A program made the position numbers and the translations under genes. This document shows positions 55,101 through 63,326 of a stretch of 64,000 nucleotides of DNA, one piece after another; the stretch's first letter is position 1, and each line of letters starts with the position of its first letter. Below the pieces are notes generated by a model, which had not been told where the DNA came from, made no database searches, and saw nothing but the letters and a program-made list of their open reading frames with translations. This DNA comes from Gadus chalcogrammus (Eukaryota; Chordata; Actinopteri; Gadiformes; Gadidae), in NCBI RefSeq assembly GCF_026213295.1, contig NC_079416.1, positions 192,001-256,000 on the forward strand, written 5' to 3'.

Positions 55101-56656
55101 CGGCACCAGGCATAAGGGTAAGGGTTCCGCCCTACAGGATCCCAGAGGCCCGGAGGGAGGCCATACGGGCCGAGGTGCGCCGAATGCTGCAGCTCGGCGT
55201 GATAGAGGAGTCACGCAGCGCCTGGTGCAGCCCGGTGGTCCTGGTGCCCAAGCCGGATGGAACCTTCAGGTTCTGCAATGACTTCAGGCGGCTGAACGAG
55301 GCATCGGAGTTCGACGCCTACCCCATGCCCCGGGTCGACGAACTTATCGAGCGTCTGGGCCCGGCACGGTACCTGTCGACCCTGGACCTGACCAAGGGGT
55401 ACTGGCAGGTGCCGTTGACCCGGGCGGCCCGGGAAAAGACGGCGTTCTCCACCCCGGGGGGACTGTACCAGTACACCGTCCTCCCCTTCGGGGTACACGG
55501 CGCCCCAGCCACATTCCAGCGGATGATGGACCAGCTCCTGAGGCCCCACCAGGATTACGCGGCGGCATACATCGATGACATCATCATCTACAGCCCCAGC
55601 TGGGATATCCACGTCCGCCAGCTAAGGGCCGTGCTGGGAGAGCTGCGGAGGGCGGGCCTCACCGCTAACCCGGCCAAATGTCGCCTCGGGAGGGAGGAGA
55701 CGACGTACCTGGGGTACCGGGTCGGGAGAGGGACAGTGCGGCCGCAGGAAGGCAAGGTAGCCGCCATACGGACCTGGCCGCAACCCAGGACCAAGAAGCA
55801 GGTGAAGGCGTTCTTGGGGCTGGTGGGCTACTACCAGCGCTTCATTCCCGGGTACGCCACGCTGGCCAGCCCCATGAACGACCTAACCCGTAAGGCCTTA
55901 CCAGACCGGGTTACCTGGTCAGAGGCGGCGGACCGGGCGTTCAAGACGCTCCGGGAGGCTCTGTGCTCAGAACCGGTACTAATCACACCTGACTTTAACC
56001 TCCCTGTGATTGTTCACACAGACGCCTCGGAGGTGGGACTTGGGGGGGTCTTGTCCCAGGTCCGGGCCGGAGAGGAGCACCCGATAACCTACGTCAGCCG
56101 GAAGCTCCTCCCCAACGAGCGCAATTACTCCACCGTGGAGAAGGAGGCCCTGGCCATTAAATGGTGCCTGGAAAAGTTGCGGTACTACCTCCTGGGGAGG
56201 GAGTTCACCTTGGTCACCGACCACGCCCCCCTGAAGTGGATGGCGGGGGCCAAGAACACCAACGCCCGGGTGACACGGTGGTTCCTGGCTCTCCAGGATT
56301 TCCGGTTCCGGGTGGACCACCGACCGGGCCGGGAGCATGCCAACGCCGACGCCCTGTCACGTCGGGATGCCTGTCTGGGAGGGTTCCACGGAGACCAGGG
56401 GCTTGAGCAAACGGGGGGGGAGTGTGGCATCCCGCCCCTGAAGCCTCGGCCTGAACGGGCCCGCGGAACCGTGAAGGACGGGGTGTACCACCCCCACCCA
56501 CCAGCCGGCGACGGAGAGCACCGGGTCCTTCCCCCCAATCAGCGGGATGGGGGACACCTGGCGGCGGGGAGGAGAAAGGCCCGGAGCCACTACAAAAGAG
56601 GCAGAGACAAGCATGGACGGGAGAGGCAGAGAGACGCATGGACTGCAGAGGCTTGA
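52166..56656 (+). CDS. Gag-pol polyprotein of the Gmr1-type element
   Basis: 1,496 aa from ATG 52166 (ACCATGC context, first ATG after the LTR). Domains by approximate residue: gag 1-250, zinc knuckle 'CFGCGQYGHIARYC' 252-265, aspartic protease 'LLDTGSAV' near 314, integrase HHCC 'HLLGAHLGMD...CPEC' 578-620, integrase catalytic D, D and E near 644, 702 and 738 ('LDIVGPLP', 'LTDQGSCF', 'GLVERFNKTL', a D-35-E spacing), reverse transcriptase with 'YIDDIIIYS' near 1135, and RNase H 'HTDASEVGLGG' near 1284. All catalytic residues are present. Gag and pol share one frame, so no frameshift is needed. The C-terminus is encoded in the 3' LTR. Confidence 0.93.
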   Translation: MQNPDGAAALAAQQHQQETTESLALLREAVLRLTQHAVRAAPTAAPTSRLTKLGPEDDVEAYLEVFERTAQREGWPEEQWAHIVAPFLTGPAQQASQDLPADVARQYPALKQAILAYYGHNLAARAQRAQDWRFDAQGAVRTQIAQHSRLVKRWLTAGEGPGPIDRVIIDHTLRRLPPDARRVLAHHHPATVDDLVLQLENWQVAQLLNAGSAPAPRRAVTGQAPRGPPSGNPAPGVTPLSGVPENREVRRCFGCGQYGHIARYCPRGRDVSMPSAYADPGADPTCMLATCWTRGTSGSPTIPARVMNQDTQALLDTGSAVTLLRPDLAGGKAGDPMEVACVHGDTRTYPTCHVVVRTTHGVFTIRAGIVPHLPVPVLIGRDCPIFHRLWDPTRELRSWRGPPRRGARGVRQAYGATRRPSSPGELTAEDEGSEGNGPSPPGTPARTARGPVRSETPEPTPDTPETLTASEQPDPPEDPESSPLTEFSDFLPEGGGGSSRPGQFATAQLQDEALKHAWSHVLVHDGQARDSVSHTPHPHFSTRGGLLYRVASGEGGVREQLVVPRSYVSKVLFMAHTHLLGAHLGMDKTRERVLARFYWPGVKRDVERHCQGCPECQRVAPRAIARHPLIPMPIIETPFERLALDIVGPLPKTSRGHRYILVLVDYATRYPEALPLRAATTKAVARELMLLFSRVGIAKEVLTDQGSCFMSRVMKEVLRLLQVKQLRTSVYHPQTDGLVERFNKTLKQMLKKTMQADGKNWDQLLPHVLFAVREVPQASTGFSPFELLYGRRPRGILDIAKEAWESQPSPHRTTVDHVEQVRDRMARVWPIVRRHLQQAQQAQARVYNRGAQLRTFQPGELVLVLVPTAECRFLAKWQGPYEVVERVGEVNYRVRQPGRRKPTNLYHINLLKQWRGGEPTPADPAPLSLAARQEIPEVPVGEDLSPAQRHDLDEIVLQHRDVFSDLPGRTAATHHDIRTAPGIRVRVPPYRIPEARREAIRAEVRRMLQLGVIEESRSAWCSPVVLVPKPDGTFRFCNDFRRLNEASEFDAYPMPRVDELIERLGPARYLSTLDLTKGYWQVPLTRAAREKTAFSTPGGLYQYTVLPFGVHGAPATFQRMMDQLLRPHQDYAAAYIDDIIIYSPSWDIHVRQLRAVLGELRRAGLTANPAKCRLGREETTYLGYRVGRGTVRPQEGKVAAIRTWPQPRTKKQVKAFLGLVGYYQRFIPGYATLASPMNDLTRKALPDRVTWSEAADRAFKTLREALCSEPVLITPDFNLPVIVHTDASEVGLGGVLSQVRAGEEHPITYVSRKLLPNERNYSTVEKEALAIKWCLEKLRYYLLGREFTLVTDHAPLKWMAGAKNTNARVTRWFLALQDFRFRVDHRPGREHANADALSRRDACLGGFHGDQGLEQTGGECGIPPLKPRPERARGTVKDGVYHPHPPAGDGEHRVLPPNQRDGGHLAAGRRKARSHYKRGRDKHGRERQRDAWTAEA

Positions 56657-56784
56657 GGCTCACGGAGACCCAAGCGCACCCTTATCCTCTTTGCTCTTGA
56701 AATAAACGCCGAAAGTCGGCTTAAACCATCCGTTGCCACGTGTTTCACTTACTCCCGGCGCATTCCTCATACCCGGATACCACA
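56423..56784 (+). repeat. 3' LTR of the Gmr1-type element
   Basis: Near-identical copy of the 5' LTR, preceded by the purine tract ACGGGGGGGGAG (56411-56422). The pol frame runs about 230 bases into it. Confidence 0.92.
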
Positions 56785-56886
56785 ACATCCACATACACAT
56801 GACTGCACACACATCATATCATGTTCATTACAGACATTAGGTTGTTCACTGTTAACAAAGTCATCAACCTTTTCATCATTACGGGG

Positions 56887-57260
56887 TCAATTATCCCCAT
56901 ACATTTTCAACAACTTTTGATAGGATACACCTTTTTGCATATTAAACAAGAAAAAAACACAATGATGCCCACATGCTGTACTTGACGGATACTGGACCTG
57001 TTGTGTAGAATGAACTACATCTATACAGTGCTGATCGAGAAAACGCTGTATGGTCTCAGGAAACTCAGAGTATGAGGGAGGGTTGCCGTAGGAGTCGAAA
57101 AAGTATCCCTGTCTCTCAGCCGTAATATAAATAGCTAGCCAATGGGCACCGGACATATGTGAAGGTTCGTGTTGACCACCATCATTGCAGGCCTCTGATG
57201 AATTTCCCGGGGTAGGTGATTACACGGTAACGCACCAAGAAAATATGCCTTGTGTGCCAT
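56887..57260 (-). pseudogene. Adenain-like cysteine protease (virion maturation), frameshifted
   Basis: The C-terminal frame (56887-57156) has the C48/adenain triad pattern: His in 'GAHWLAIYI', Asp in 'YFFDSYG' and Cys in 'STACGHHCVFFLF'. The N-terminal piece, from ATG 57260 ('MAHKAYFLGALPCNHLP'), is in another frame; a one-base difference near 57169 separates them. Adenain-type proteases cleave capsid precursors during maturation. Total length about 124 codons, similar to Polinton proteases. It is the last gene of the leftward cluster, stop TGA 56887-56889. Confidence 0.82.
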
Positions 57261-57311
57261 TTTCTGACACACTACTGTTAGCTCTATAGTATTCATATCG
57301 CACCACCTTTT

Positions 57312-58618
57312 TCAGTAATAGTCCAACAGCACCTGCCGTCTATTTGATATTTCTATAACAGAATCATAAACTGCATAACATATCAAATTGACCGTTGTAG
57401 CCAATGCTGCTCTGAATCGTGCCTCTAGCCTCACATTCCCTGTTCTGACTAGCGATACATGTTGTCCACAGCCCTCATCTGCCTCAAGGTTGAAACAAAA
57501 TAATGCATACCCGTCCCCGAATTCCTTATGATTAATGGCTATTTCTCTATCTTTGAGCTGTCGACCTGTAGCCTGAATGAGCTGAAAATATTCTCGGGTA
57601 TACAGACCGTTTCTAAAGTCAGGTTGAAAGGGTTTAGAGGGATAGGCTTGACCGTCGCAATATAGGGATAAGAACTCAATGCCGAAATGCTGGAATCTGA
57701 AAGGATTCCTACCATAGCTCCCTGTGAATGCTTCGTTATTCACAAAACCTATAATAACCATCTTGGGTATTTGTCCTAGAAATAGATTATCCTGTGTGCA
57801 TATACGGCTGCCAGCAGCGATGGATACATTCTTTAGACACACCCTATCAACGGGGTATTTAATGTTAGCTTGGTTTAACGCACGGGCATGTGCCAGATTG
57901 ACGCCGGGTGCTACCGATACCTTTTTAATGAAAACATTTGCAGACACTATAGAGACACGGTATTCCACAGCACCATCGGACATGAGACAGAAATAATTTT
58001 TTGCTCTAATGAATCTCATGCGGAGATCAACTCCGTTAATCAACAGTTTCTCCTGAAAAATCATATCGACGTGTATAGGGGATATCAGCTCCACTATACG
58101 ACTTCGCCCCGTATATTCACTCCTTGTCGTTAAGTCAAGATTGAGGCCTCCAGGAAGAATTTCGTCCATATGCCCGTGTGTGTCTTTCTGGAATAGACCA
58201 CAGCCAAATTGGGTGTCTAATGTTCAGTTTCCATAGTTTGGAAGGCATTCTATTATGCCTCTGTACGGATAGGTGTTTGACGACTGGGTGATAAGCCTAT
58301 CACCCAGAGTAATATCTACTTGGGAGAATAACGTGCATCCTGGATAGTTAATCAGTCCCACGGCGGCCGCCGGAGCCAGGTCTGTTCCATCAGGATTAGT
58401 AATCTTGGCACACAGGTGTAAATATGTATTGTTCAAATCTATATAGTCTTCGCTACTGGCCGATACAAAGAACTCTATGGGTCCACCATCTGTTAGCGCC
58501 AATAGCGGTGGTATTTCAATATATGTACTTTTTCTATCGAAGTCTGCGTCATCGGCAATGAGAAGAGGTCCAGTTCGCTCTTAATGCATTCATCGGACAG
58601 GCTATGTAGCAACGCCAT
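57312..58618 (-). pseudogene. Major capsid protein (double jelly-roll), two lesions
   Basis: ATG 58618 starts 'MALLHSLSDECIKSELDLF', typical of Polinton/adintovirus capsids. A frameshift near 58520 separates this from the next block, 'GGPIEFFVSASSEDYIDL' with 'LFSQVDITLGDRLI' and 'YPYRGIIECLPNYGN'. An in-frame TGA at 58224-58226 follows, after which the same frame continues ('TLDTQFGCGLFQKDT') to the stop at 57312. About 435 codons in all, a little shorter than usual for the family. The product would form the hexon-like capsomers of an icosahedral virion. Lies between the protease and the basic core protein. Confidence 0.85.
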
Positions 58619-58644
58619 TGTTATTCAGCCCTTGTTATTCTAGT

Positions 58645-59109
58645 CTAAATGAATATATCGCTAGCAGCCCCTCTAAAACGACGGTTTGCCACCTTCCTGA
58701 TCCTTTTAGGTTTGGCTCTTTTTTTGATAGATGCCAATCTTTTATTCTGTGTACGACGTCGTGTAGGTGCACGGGTACGCCCACAACCTCTAGGAGGATA
58801 CTTTGTTGCTCTTCTGGCATATACCCTCATGCCTGACCCCTGCTGTTTGGGCGTAGATGCAGCATGGGCTATGTTGGTCATAACATTGCCTATAATATGT
58901 CTAGCAGCAGTCTTCAGATGAGGCTTTGCTATGCTAACCCCTCGCCTAAATAAGGGAATAGCCATTCTAAAGAGGCTGCAGAACATCCCTCCGATGCCAG
59001 CTCCATATTGTGTGCTGCTACCCTCATAGCCAGGCAGTCCGCTCCCTGCTTGGTTTAAATAATACTGAACATATTTGTTCTCGTCGTAAGGTGGTCTATA
59101 CCCTCTCAT
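58645..59109 (-). CDS. Basic core / membrane-active virion protein (pX/pVI-like)
   Basis: 154 aa from ATG 59109, no lesion. The N-terminal third is Tyr/Gly-rich ('NQAGSGLPGYEG'), then an amphipathic stretch 'YGAGIGGMFCSLFRMAIPLF' that in Polintons and adintoviruses is linked to membrane-active or core proteins resembling adenovirus pVI/pX. The C-terminal half is strongly basic ('RAPTRRRTQNKR', 'KKRAKPKRIRKVANRR'), suited to binding packaged DNA. It sits between the two capsid genes with very short spacers, the usual Polinton order. Confidence 0.75.
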   Translation of the reverse strand: MRGYRPPYDENKYVQYYLNQAGSGLPGYEGSSTQYGAGIGGMFCSLFRMAIPLFRRGVSIAKPHLKTAARHIIGNVMTNIAHAASTPKQQGSGMRVYARRATKYPPRGCGRTRAPTRRRTQNKRLASIKKRAKPKRIRKVANRRFRGAASDIFI

Positions 59110-59123
59110 CCCTATAGATGGTG

Positions 59124-59900
59124 CTATGAATTCTGCTGTTTTACAGGTCTAAAATGCAGCTTGAGTATCACTTTACCATATGTGAATTTTATATTTGTAT
59201 TCTGGTCAGACTTTAGATCGATTTCAATATCTCCAAGGGGGTCTCGGGAAACGTGTACGTAGTGCGGCTTGTCGAACATGTGAATGCAGTGTCTCCTGCG
59301 TGTGTCGGTTATATTAATACTCCTTAGCAGGGGTACATAGCTATCTCCTACCAACTGATGGTCGACAATGTCGCTATATATGAACATGTTGTAACAACCC
59401 CCATGAATGTCGGTGGGGTGGGGGGCATATGCAGCATTCAACTTATGGGCTGATTGTTTGACCCCTGCATTGAAACCCAGCATAGCAGCCAGTTTTCCTC
59501 TAAAGACGATAGCTAGGTGATCGTCTCCTTCTACATAAATGCGGTTTCTAATACCTTCATGATGTAGTATAATACTACCGATGGCAGCATATTTGGCCCA
59601 AGTCTTATTGATTTGTAGTAATAACGAGCCGATACTATCATAAAGCCCACCAACTAATAGACATGATGTCATATGACCCGTTTTACCATCGAAAACGGTC
59701 ATCGTAGCGTCCTCGGTAGGAAAGCTATGCCAGCTGCATGGGTACTGAGCTTCAATTAGGCCTACTTCATAGGGCTGCTTGGTGTGTATAGTTTTTGCTA
59801 ATTTAGTTCTAAAATTCCATATCTTATTTTGCGGGTAGATCCCTGCCGATGCATTACTCGCCAGAGTCACATAGAAACCCCCAGACACCTCCTTATCCAT
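59124..59900 (-). CDS. Minor capsid (penton-like, single jelly-roll) protein
   Basis: 258 aa from ATG 59900, uninterrupted. The N-terminal pattern 'GGFYVTLASNASAGIYPQNK' then 'WNFRTKLAKTIHTKQPYEVG' and 'IEAQYPCSWHSF' matches Polinton/adintovirus penton proteins, which occupy the five-fold vertices. Length is normal for the family. Placed 14 bases upstream of the core-protein gene on the same strand, probably one transcription unit. Confidence 0.82.
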   Translation of the reverse strand: MDKEVSGGFYVTLASNASAGIYPQNKIWNFRTKLAKTIHTKQPYEVGLIEAQYPCSWHSFPTEDATMTVFDGKTGHMTSCLLVGGLYDSIGSLLLQINKTWAKYAAIGSIILHHEGIRNRIYVEGDDHLAIVFRGKLAAMLGFNAGVKQSAHKLNAAYAPHPTDIHGGCYNMFIYSDIVDHQLVGDSYVPLLRSINITDTRRRHCIHMFDKPHYVHVSRDPLGDIEIDLKSDQNTNIKFTYGKVILKLHFRPVKQQNS

Positions 59901-59933
59901 CGTACACTCTGGATATACTGGGTTGTATGTCTC

Positions 59934-61041
59934 TTACGCATCGACTTGTGTCTTTTCAGCTACCCATGAATTGAATGCCTCCGGCCAACCCAGCCATTTG
60001 ACATATAGCAGATTCTTAGACCCCTCCCTTTTTCTATCTATAATCTTTTCTATTTTATACACCTTGTTTTTAGACACTATAACTTTTTGTAGCTCTTTCT
60101 CATAAAATGTTCCATGGACAGGGGCACCTGCATAGTCTTGCAGCTTATAGACTGGAGGACACCTTGCTATGCGCTGCGATATTACAAAATATTCATCTGT
60201 AAATGTCTGCTCATACCCCTTTCGAAATGTAGCTCTGGCTTTTGAAATTCTAACCGTGTCACCAACATCGTATCTAAACACCACCATCGGCTCTTGAGTG
60301 GTTTTGTATAGCGTATTAAACACAGTTTTCTCATTATCGTTATCAACACTGACCGGGGTCATTTTTATCGATCTATGGTATGAATGGTTATAAGCATGGA
60401 CCATATCCTGTAGTTTATCCACATATCGTTTGGAGTTGGCAGCTGTTAAATATCTCCACATGCGGGTTTTCAGAGTCCTGTTGAAGCGCTCCACTATGCT
60501 GGCCTTGGTCTCGTTAGATGTAGAGAAATGTTTGACATTGTACCGCTCCATCAAACGCTGAAAGATCTTGTTATAAAATTCTTTGCCAGCGTCAGTCTGC
60601 AGTTTATCGGGGGTACGCCATTCGCTGAGAATATCATCAAAAGCTTTAGCGACGTCGATAGCCCTCTTGGATGGTAACGGACGAACCCATGCATGTTTTG
60701 AGAATACATCGATGCAAGTCAACAGAAAATGCACACCATCATTTTCGGCTGCATACTCTGACATATCCACTAAATCTGCATACTCTGACATATCCACTAA
60801 ACTGTCTATCTACCCCACTAACCAATACTCTATTTCTGCGGAAATGTATCGGTGCAGGTACATGCAGAGTGTAGGGATCCTGCTTCAGCAGCCATTTCTT
60901 GATATATTTTAGTGGAGGTACTGCACCCTCACTATGCTCGAGGGCCGTTCTTAGTTTATTGATACCGCCGTAACCCCCTGGTCCAGCGGGATCATAATAA
61001 GTCTTTTGCAGCAGTTTATCCATGTCGTATGCCTGCGACAA
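59934..61041 (-). pseudogene. Retrovirus-type integrase with chromodomain, frameshifted
   Basis: The N-terminal piece (60739-61041, ATG 61041: 'YYDPAGPGGYGGINKL', 'DPYTLHVPAPIHFRRNR') and C-terminal piece (59934-60797) are in different frames; they meet near 60800. The catalytic core is readable: first Asp in 'LLTCIDVFSKHAW', second in 'LQTDAGKEFY', Glu in 'SIVERFNRTLK'. A chromodomain-like end, 'LLYVKWLGWPEAFNSWV', could guide integration to chromatin. At the break a 27-bp unit is duplicated, giving 'DLVDMSEYA' twice. Integrase would insert the linear viral DNA into the host chromosome. Confidence 0.87.
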
Positions 61042-61083
61042 AAAACGAATACTGAAACAATGATCAGTTATCCATCCTTTTAT

Positions 61084-61491
61084 TTAGAATGTCTGTCCAC
61101 TCAAAACAATGCTCAGATATAGTTTACAGGCAGTTTTATTTTTCTGCACCATTTTACAAGACATCATTCGAGCAGTACTAATACACTCTGCGTATGAGGC
61201 ATTATTCAACTTCAAGACATCCGATACAAAAGCACATATACACATTACATGGCCGACAGTAAAACACTCCCCGTCTGAGAAATGGTTAAATATTTCAGCT
61301 AACATTAGATCAGTAGGCTTGTCATGCAAGAATTTCATGACAAAATCATTCCAATCCTTATACATACATTTGATATTAGCATTATGATGGACAAACGTAT
61401 AATTTTCTATGGCAGCATACATCAAAACAGCTAGTCTATCTGATACAGACTTGCTATCCGCATCATATGCATAAGAAAACAGAATCCCCAT
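61084..61491 (-). CDS. Unknown viral protein, weakly Bcl-2-like
   Basis: 135 aa from ATG 61491, no lesion. It starts inside the stop of the upstream gene (TAATG overlap), suggesting coupled or shared transcription. The segment 'FSDGECFTVGHVMCICAFVS' has the spacing of a Bcl-2 BH1 region (hydrophobic-x-DG-x-x-x-x-x-G-hydrophobic...F), and adintoviruses are known to carry Bcl-2-like genes. The similarity is short and by eye, and no BH3 or BH2 block was confirmed, so this is a guess at family only. Confidence 0.45.
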   Translation of the reverse strand: MGILFSYAYDADSKSVSDRLAVLMYAAIENYTFVHHNANIKCMYKDWNDFVMKFLHDKPTDLMLAEIFNHFSDGECFTVGHVMCICAFVSDVLKLNNASYAECISTARMMSCKMVQKNKTACKLYLSIVLSGQTF

Positions 61492-62118
61492 TATAAACGC
61501 CCCCCAACACCAGGCTTTGGTTTACCTAATGACAATGTAGTCCGCCACATTTGTATGGCTTCATATATCAGAGGCAGATGTTCATCGGACACACCTTCGT
61601 TGGTTATTAAATCCAGTTTTTCGGTATCATAGGTGTTGCATAATAAATCACATAGAAAAGAATCGACCACACCATAGATTTTTCCTGGGGACACAGTCAA
61701 CCCTGTAGTCTTCTTTAAAACAGTTTCTAAAAGTAACATGAAAGGGGTGTCTGTCCAACATAACACATATGTCATGGTAGTGGGATTCGTAGTGATGATG
61801 TGTCGCTCCCTGCAGGCATGAATGGCGTCGTTGACTTGGGCAATCACATTGGCATCCCCAGCAGGCCGCTTGCTTCTGGTGGGTGATGATGGCTACCACA
61901 CAGACCCCCGTGGTAAATCGCAAAACAGCCAGCGATGCAGGGTTTAAATGGATCTGTGTCGGCACAGGCCATCCGTCATCTCTGAAAGCAGTATCCACCT
62001 CCGTCGCACTGTCCTCTCCGATGTGTAGGAAGGACAGATTCAATCTGGCCAGATAGATGGCATACTCTTGAAGCCAGTGGGGTCCGGGTTGTACGGCCTT
62101 TAAACCATCAGTCTCCAT
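61491..62118 (-). pseudogene. Unknown viral gene with a frameshift
   Basis: The upstream frame runs from ATG 62118 (possible earlier ATG 62220) through 'LQEYAIYLARLNLSFLHIGE' to about 61855; the downstream frame continues with 'DAIHACRERHIITTNPTT' to the stop at 61491. The switch of open frames near 61855 suggests a one-base lesion, about 209 codons in total. A pyrimidine-rich stretch and TATGCAG near 62160 could instead be a splice acceptor upstream. No known domain recognised. Confidence 0.5.
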
Positions 62119-62220
62119 AGCCACACCCCCACTTTCCACATGTTCATCATTGATCTGTGCTGCATAGCGTATCAAAAATATACCATTAGAATATGAAAAT
62201 AAAAAAAATACACACCACAC

Positions 62221-62350
62221 ATATTAATATAAGGTATAGCCTATCAAAAACACATTTAAAAAAGGAAAAGAAAAGAAAACACCCTTAATACTACTAGCAT
62301 GTACCCCTCCTTCTTATACATTGCAGACATTTTCTAATGCTAGCATGGCC
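62221..62350. other. Short intergenic spacer
   Basis: A-rich sequence between two leftward viral genes. No feature was recognised. Confidence 0.4.
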
Positions 62351-63181
62351 CTAAACATACTCAAACACACCATATACCCCATCATCATCCCCAGTCGGCT
62401 CAAACAGGCGCATTCTGTATTCATCAACAGTTGTGCTCCATGGTTCTTCATTCGCCTTAGCCATAGAATCAATCTCTGCAAAAATTCCACGTAGTGCAGA
62501 CAAATCAGCCCACTGCATGAAGAAGACATTATCAAAATTATCAACAGCTTCTAAAACACTGGTGCATAGAGGAGAGCTACCGATGCAATGCATATCATAG
62601 CACTGTGGTAGCTCATCTGTATCAACACAGCGTCTGAAAAAAATTAACTCCTGTGGGCTCTTCGTATGATAGTTTGCATCCACGCGATGAATCCTCGATT
62701 CATACTCAAAAGTCCATTGGATTACATATGTTCCCGCATTCCAAGTGTCCCGGATGCCGTCTAGCCTGGGGCATAAATTCTCAAAAAAAAAATCCCACTC
62801 GTGAATGTTCAACCGCCACTCTGCAGCAAGATCTTTAACTTTCAAAATAACACCTCCATCGACCCATGATATTACGTACTCCAAGCCGTATTTGCCAACG
62901 TGGGTGAATGAATCCCCGGCACTCCGGTCTCTCAAGCCTAAAACAGGCCTCGTTCTTTTGAGTGGAGCATTAAGCAGTGCCGCATCTCCATAACTATTGA
63001 CATAGTTAGACACAGGTGTACTAAAGCCGGACATACCCTCAGGCATCTGGTTTTCAATGTCCTCATTACTCGACGCAGAGTCGTCCACGATGGGAGAAGA
63101 CAGTGGTGACAGGGTACGAGGGTCCCTATACATCCAAATAGCACTATCTGATCCGAGGGTTTCTTCTGATGAGCAGTCCAT
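62351..63181 (-). CDS. Unknown viral protein next to the right terminus
   Basis: ATG 63181 is preferred over an upstream ATG at 63208 because it opens a Ser/Asp-rich acidic start ('MDCSSEETLGSDSAIW'). About 276 aa without lesion. The N-terminal third is disordered-looking (Ser, Pro, Asp); the rest looks globular, with 'EYVISWVDGGVILKVKDLA' and 'EWDFFFENLCPRLDG'. Its 5' end lies within 150 bases of the inverted terminus, so its promoter should be in or next to it. No family recognised; an early regulatory role is only a guess from position. Confidence 0.6.
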   Translation of the reverse strand: MDCSSEETLGSDSAIWMYRDPRTLSPLSSPIVDDSASSNEDIENQMPEGMSGFSTPVSNYVNSYGDAALLNAPLKRTRPVLGLRDRSAGDSFTHVGKYGLEYVISWVDGGVILKVKDLAAEWRLNIHEWDFFFENLCPRLDGIRDTWNAGTYVIQWTFEYESRIHRVDANYHTKSPQELIFFRRCVDTDELPQCYDMHCIGSSPLCTSVLEAVDNFDNVFFMQWADLSALRGIFAEIDSMAKANEEPWSTTVDEYRMRLFEPTGDDDGVYGVFEYV

Positions 63182-63326
63182 GTTGAATGAAAAGAACACT
63201 GCAGACAACTTGATGAGTGCGGGGACCCTACAACAGTCGTCGCCCCCTTTTTAAACTATTTGGGTACACCCACACACACACACCCACATACATACATGCA
63301 CTCACATACACTAATCACACACACAC

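Larger units (their letters stand above)
51753..56784 (+). mobile_element. Gmr1-type Ty3/gypsy LTR retrotransposon, apparently complete
   Basis: Two 362-bp LTRs (51753-52114 and 56423-56784) start TGTGGCATCC and end CCACA, with a 4-bp ACAT duplication at the flanks. The LTRs differ at about one base (CTTAACCC versus CTTAAACC). Between them a single uninterrupted frame encodes gag, protease, integrase, reverse transcriptase and RNase H in that order. Integrase before RT is the copia-like order described for the Gmr1 group of gypsy elements in fish and other deuterostomes. GC content is far above the surroundings. Near-identical LTRs and an intact frame imply recent insertion. Confidence 0.93.

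Noticed and set aside
53020..56614. Numerous long antisense frames over the gypsy element
   Set aside because: High GC content keeps shadow frames open; the plus-strand polyprotein explains the region.
52166..56656. Gypsy element as a chimera or rearranged copy because integrase precedes RT
   Set aside because: The frame is continuous, LTRs and duplications are regular, and this order is known for Gmr1-type elements.
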